From Candidatus Accumulibacter regalis (GTDB lineage Bacteria; Pseudomonadota; Gammaproteobacteria; Burkholderiales; Rhodocyclaceae): a DNA stretch of 64,000 nt. The notes beneath the pieces are model-generated. The model ran no database searches and was not told the DNA's origin. It saw only the letters and a list, made by a program, of their open reading frames with translations. Position 1 is the stretch's first letter. Every line of letters begins with the position of its first letter. Below, in pieces: positions 63,630 through 64,000 of this stretch. A program made the translations under genes and the position numbers. The DNA lies in the NCBI GenBank assembly GCA_000585075.1, contig JEMY01000004.1:186001-250000 (forward strand). The letters run 5' to 3'.

Positions 63630-64000
63630 TCAGCTCCCGACGACGCCGCCGTCCGCACGCCTGATCACCAGCGTCGCCGAACGCGGGCGGCCACCGGTCA
63701 CCCCGGCGAACTGGTTCGCCGGCCATCCCGACCCTGCCAGTGGCGCCGCTGGTGACGACCGCCCACCGGCCACCTCGCCGGGATGCTGAACGTTGATGAA
63801 CAGGTTGCGTGCATCCGGCGTGGCGCTGATGCCGGTGATCTCGCAACCCTTGGGTCCTGTCAGGAAGCGCCGAATCTCACCGCTGGCGACGTCGGCAACC
63901 AGCATCTGATTGTTGCCGAAGCGCTGGTGATCGCCACGGTTGAGGACGCTGCCGGAGACATCGGTCTGGATCCACAGGCGACCTGCGCGGTCGAACCACA
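63630..64000 (-). CDS. PhoX/DUF839-family phosphatase (C-terminal part)
   Basis: The N-terminal part lies beyond the window. The visible 123 residues contain WFDRAGRLWIQTDVSGS, RFGNNQMLVADVASGEIRRFLTGPKGCEITGISATPDARNLFINVQHPGE, all typical for the PhoX beta-propeller with Ca/Fe ligands. It ends in RRADGGVVGS. PhoX is an exported alkaline phosphatase, in keeping with an organism that handles phosphate. Confidence 0.85.
   Translation of the reverse strand, partial: WFDRAGRLWIQTDVSGSVLNRGDHQRFGNNQMLVADVASGEIRRFLTGPKGCEITGISATPDARNLFINVQHPGEVAGGRSSPAAPLAGSGWPANQFAGVTGGRPRSATLVIRRADGGVVGS

Overview
The window looks like a chromosomal segment of a high-GC betaproteobacterium of the Rhodocyclales, most like the Candidatus Accumulibacter / Dechloromonas group. 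This is inferred from gene content and organisation: PEP-CTERM-type exported proteins with sigma-54-type promoters, a PEP-CTERM/exosortase-associated acyltransferase, an SHP/DHC cytochrome cluster, assimilatory nirBD-narK followed by a PP2C-kinase fusion, an isc operon, a PhoX-type phosphatase, and many REP-like intergenic repeats. There is no rRNA, CRISPR array, prophage or intact insertion sequence. One tRNA (Leu, anticodon TAG) is present.

Layout. 0-2.1 kb: the end of an FtsX-type permease and a convergent PEP-CTERM GDSL hydrolase. 2.2-7.9 kb: a PepSY / response regulator / histidine kinase operon divergent from two small c-type cytochromes (SHP-like and DHC-like), a second PepSY protein and a ferric-reductase-like flavocytochrome; direct-repeat operators lie in both promoter regions. 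8.1-15.1 kb: nirB-nirD-narK behind a near-consensus sigma-54 promoter, then a lower-GC glycosyltransferase and a PP2C/serine-threonine kinase fusion. 15-17.3 kb: a repeat-rich region with a PEP-CTERM-like gene that appears frameshifted at both ends. 17.3-27.4 kb: a dicarboxylate/amino-acid symporter, a DUF2092 protein, a second two-component system next to a DegP/DegQ protease with a QseB/PmrA-like box, a TPR gene broken by a 23-bp tandem duplication, an orphan CheB and a gamma-glutamyltransferase.

27.5-38.7 kb: a DUF1302 outer-membrane protein and ABC ATPase, divergent from a LolA-like protein, then a probable operon of PEP-CTERM-associated acyltransferase (N-acyl amino acid synthase type), HDOD-GAF-histidine kinase, and receiver-PAS-GGDEF-EAL protein, facing a penicillin-acylase-family hydrolase. 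39-51.2 kb is mixed: ABC1 kinase, VOC protein, 2OG-oxygenase, DUF4062 protein, MscS, class V aminotransferase, DUF808, a DUF4258/HTH toxin-antitoxin-like pair beside tRNA-Leu, rdgC, and an EEP-family hydrolase. 51.4-59.7 kb: the cysE-iscR-nifS2-iscSUA-hscBA-fdx-iscX-DUF2237 series, with IscR-type sites upstream of both cysE and iscR. 59.7-64 kb: trmJ, suhB, ald, an ECF-type sigma factor and a partial PhoX phosphatase.

The strongest leads are three. (1) Both PEP-CTERM-type genes carry the same 17-bp element followed 50-65 bp later by a GG-N10-GC sigma-54 promoter. (2) The acyltransferase / HDOD-kinase / c-di-GMP / acylase neighbourhood looks like a possible acyl-amino-acid signalling system. 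(3) IscR-like operators sit over the stop codons of the genes preceding cysE and iscR, tying cysteine synthesis to Fe-S assembly. Several gene starts were moved downstream of the longest open frame because a Shine-Dalgarno sequence or signal peptide fits better.
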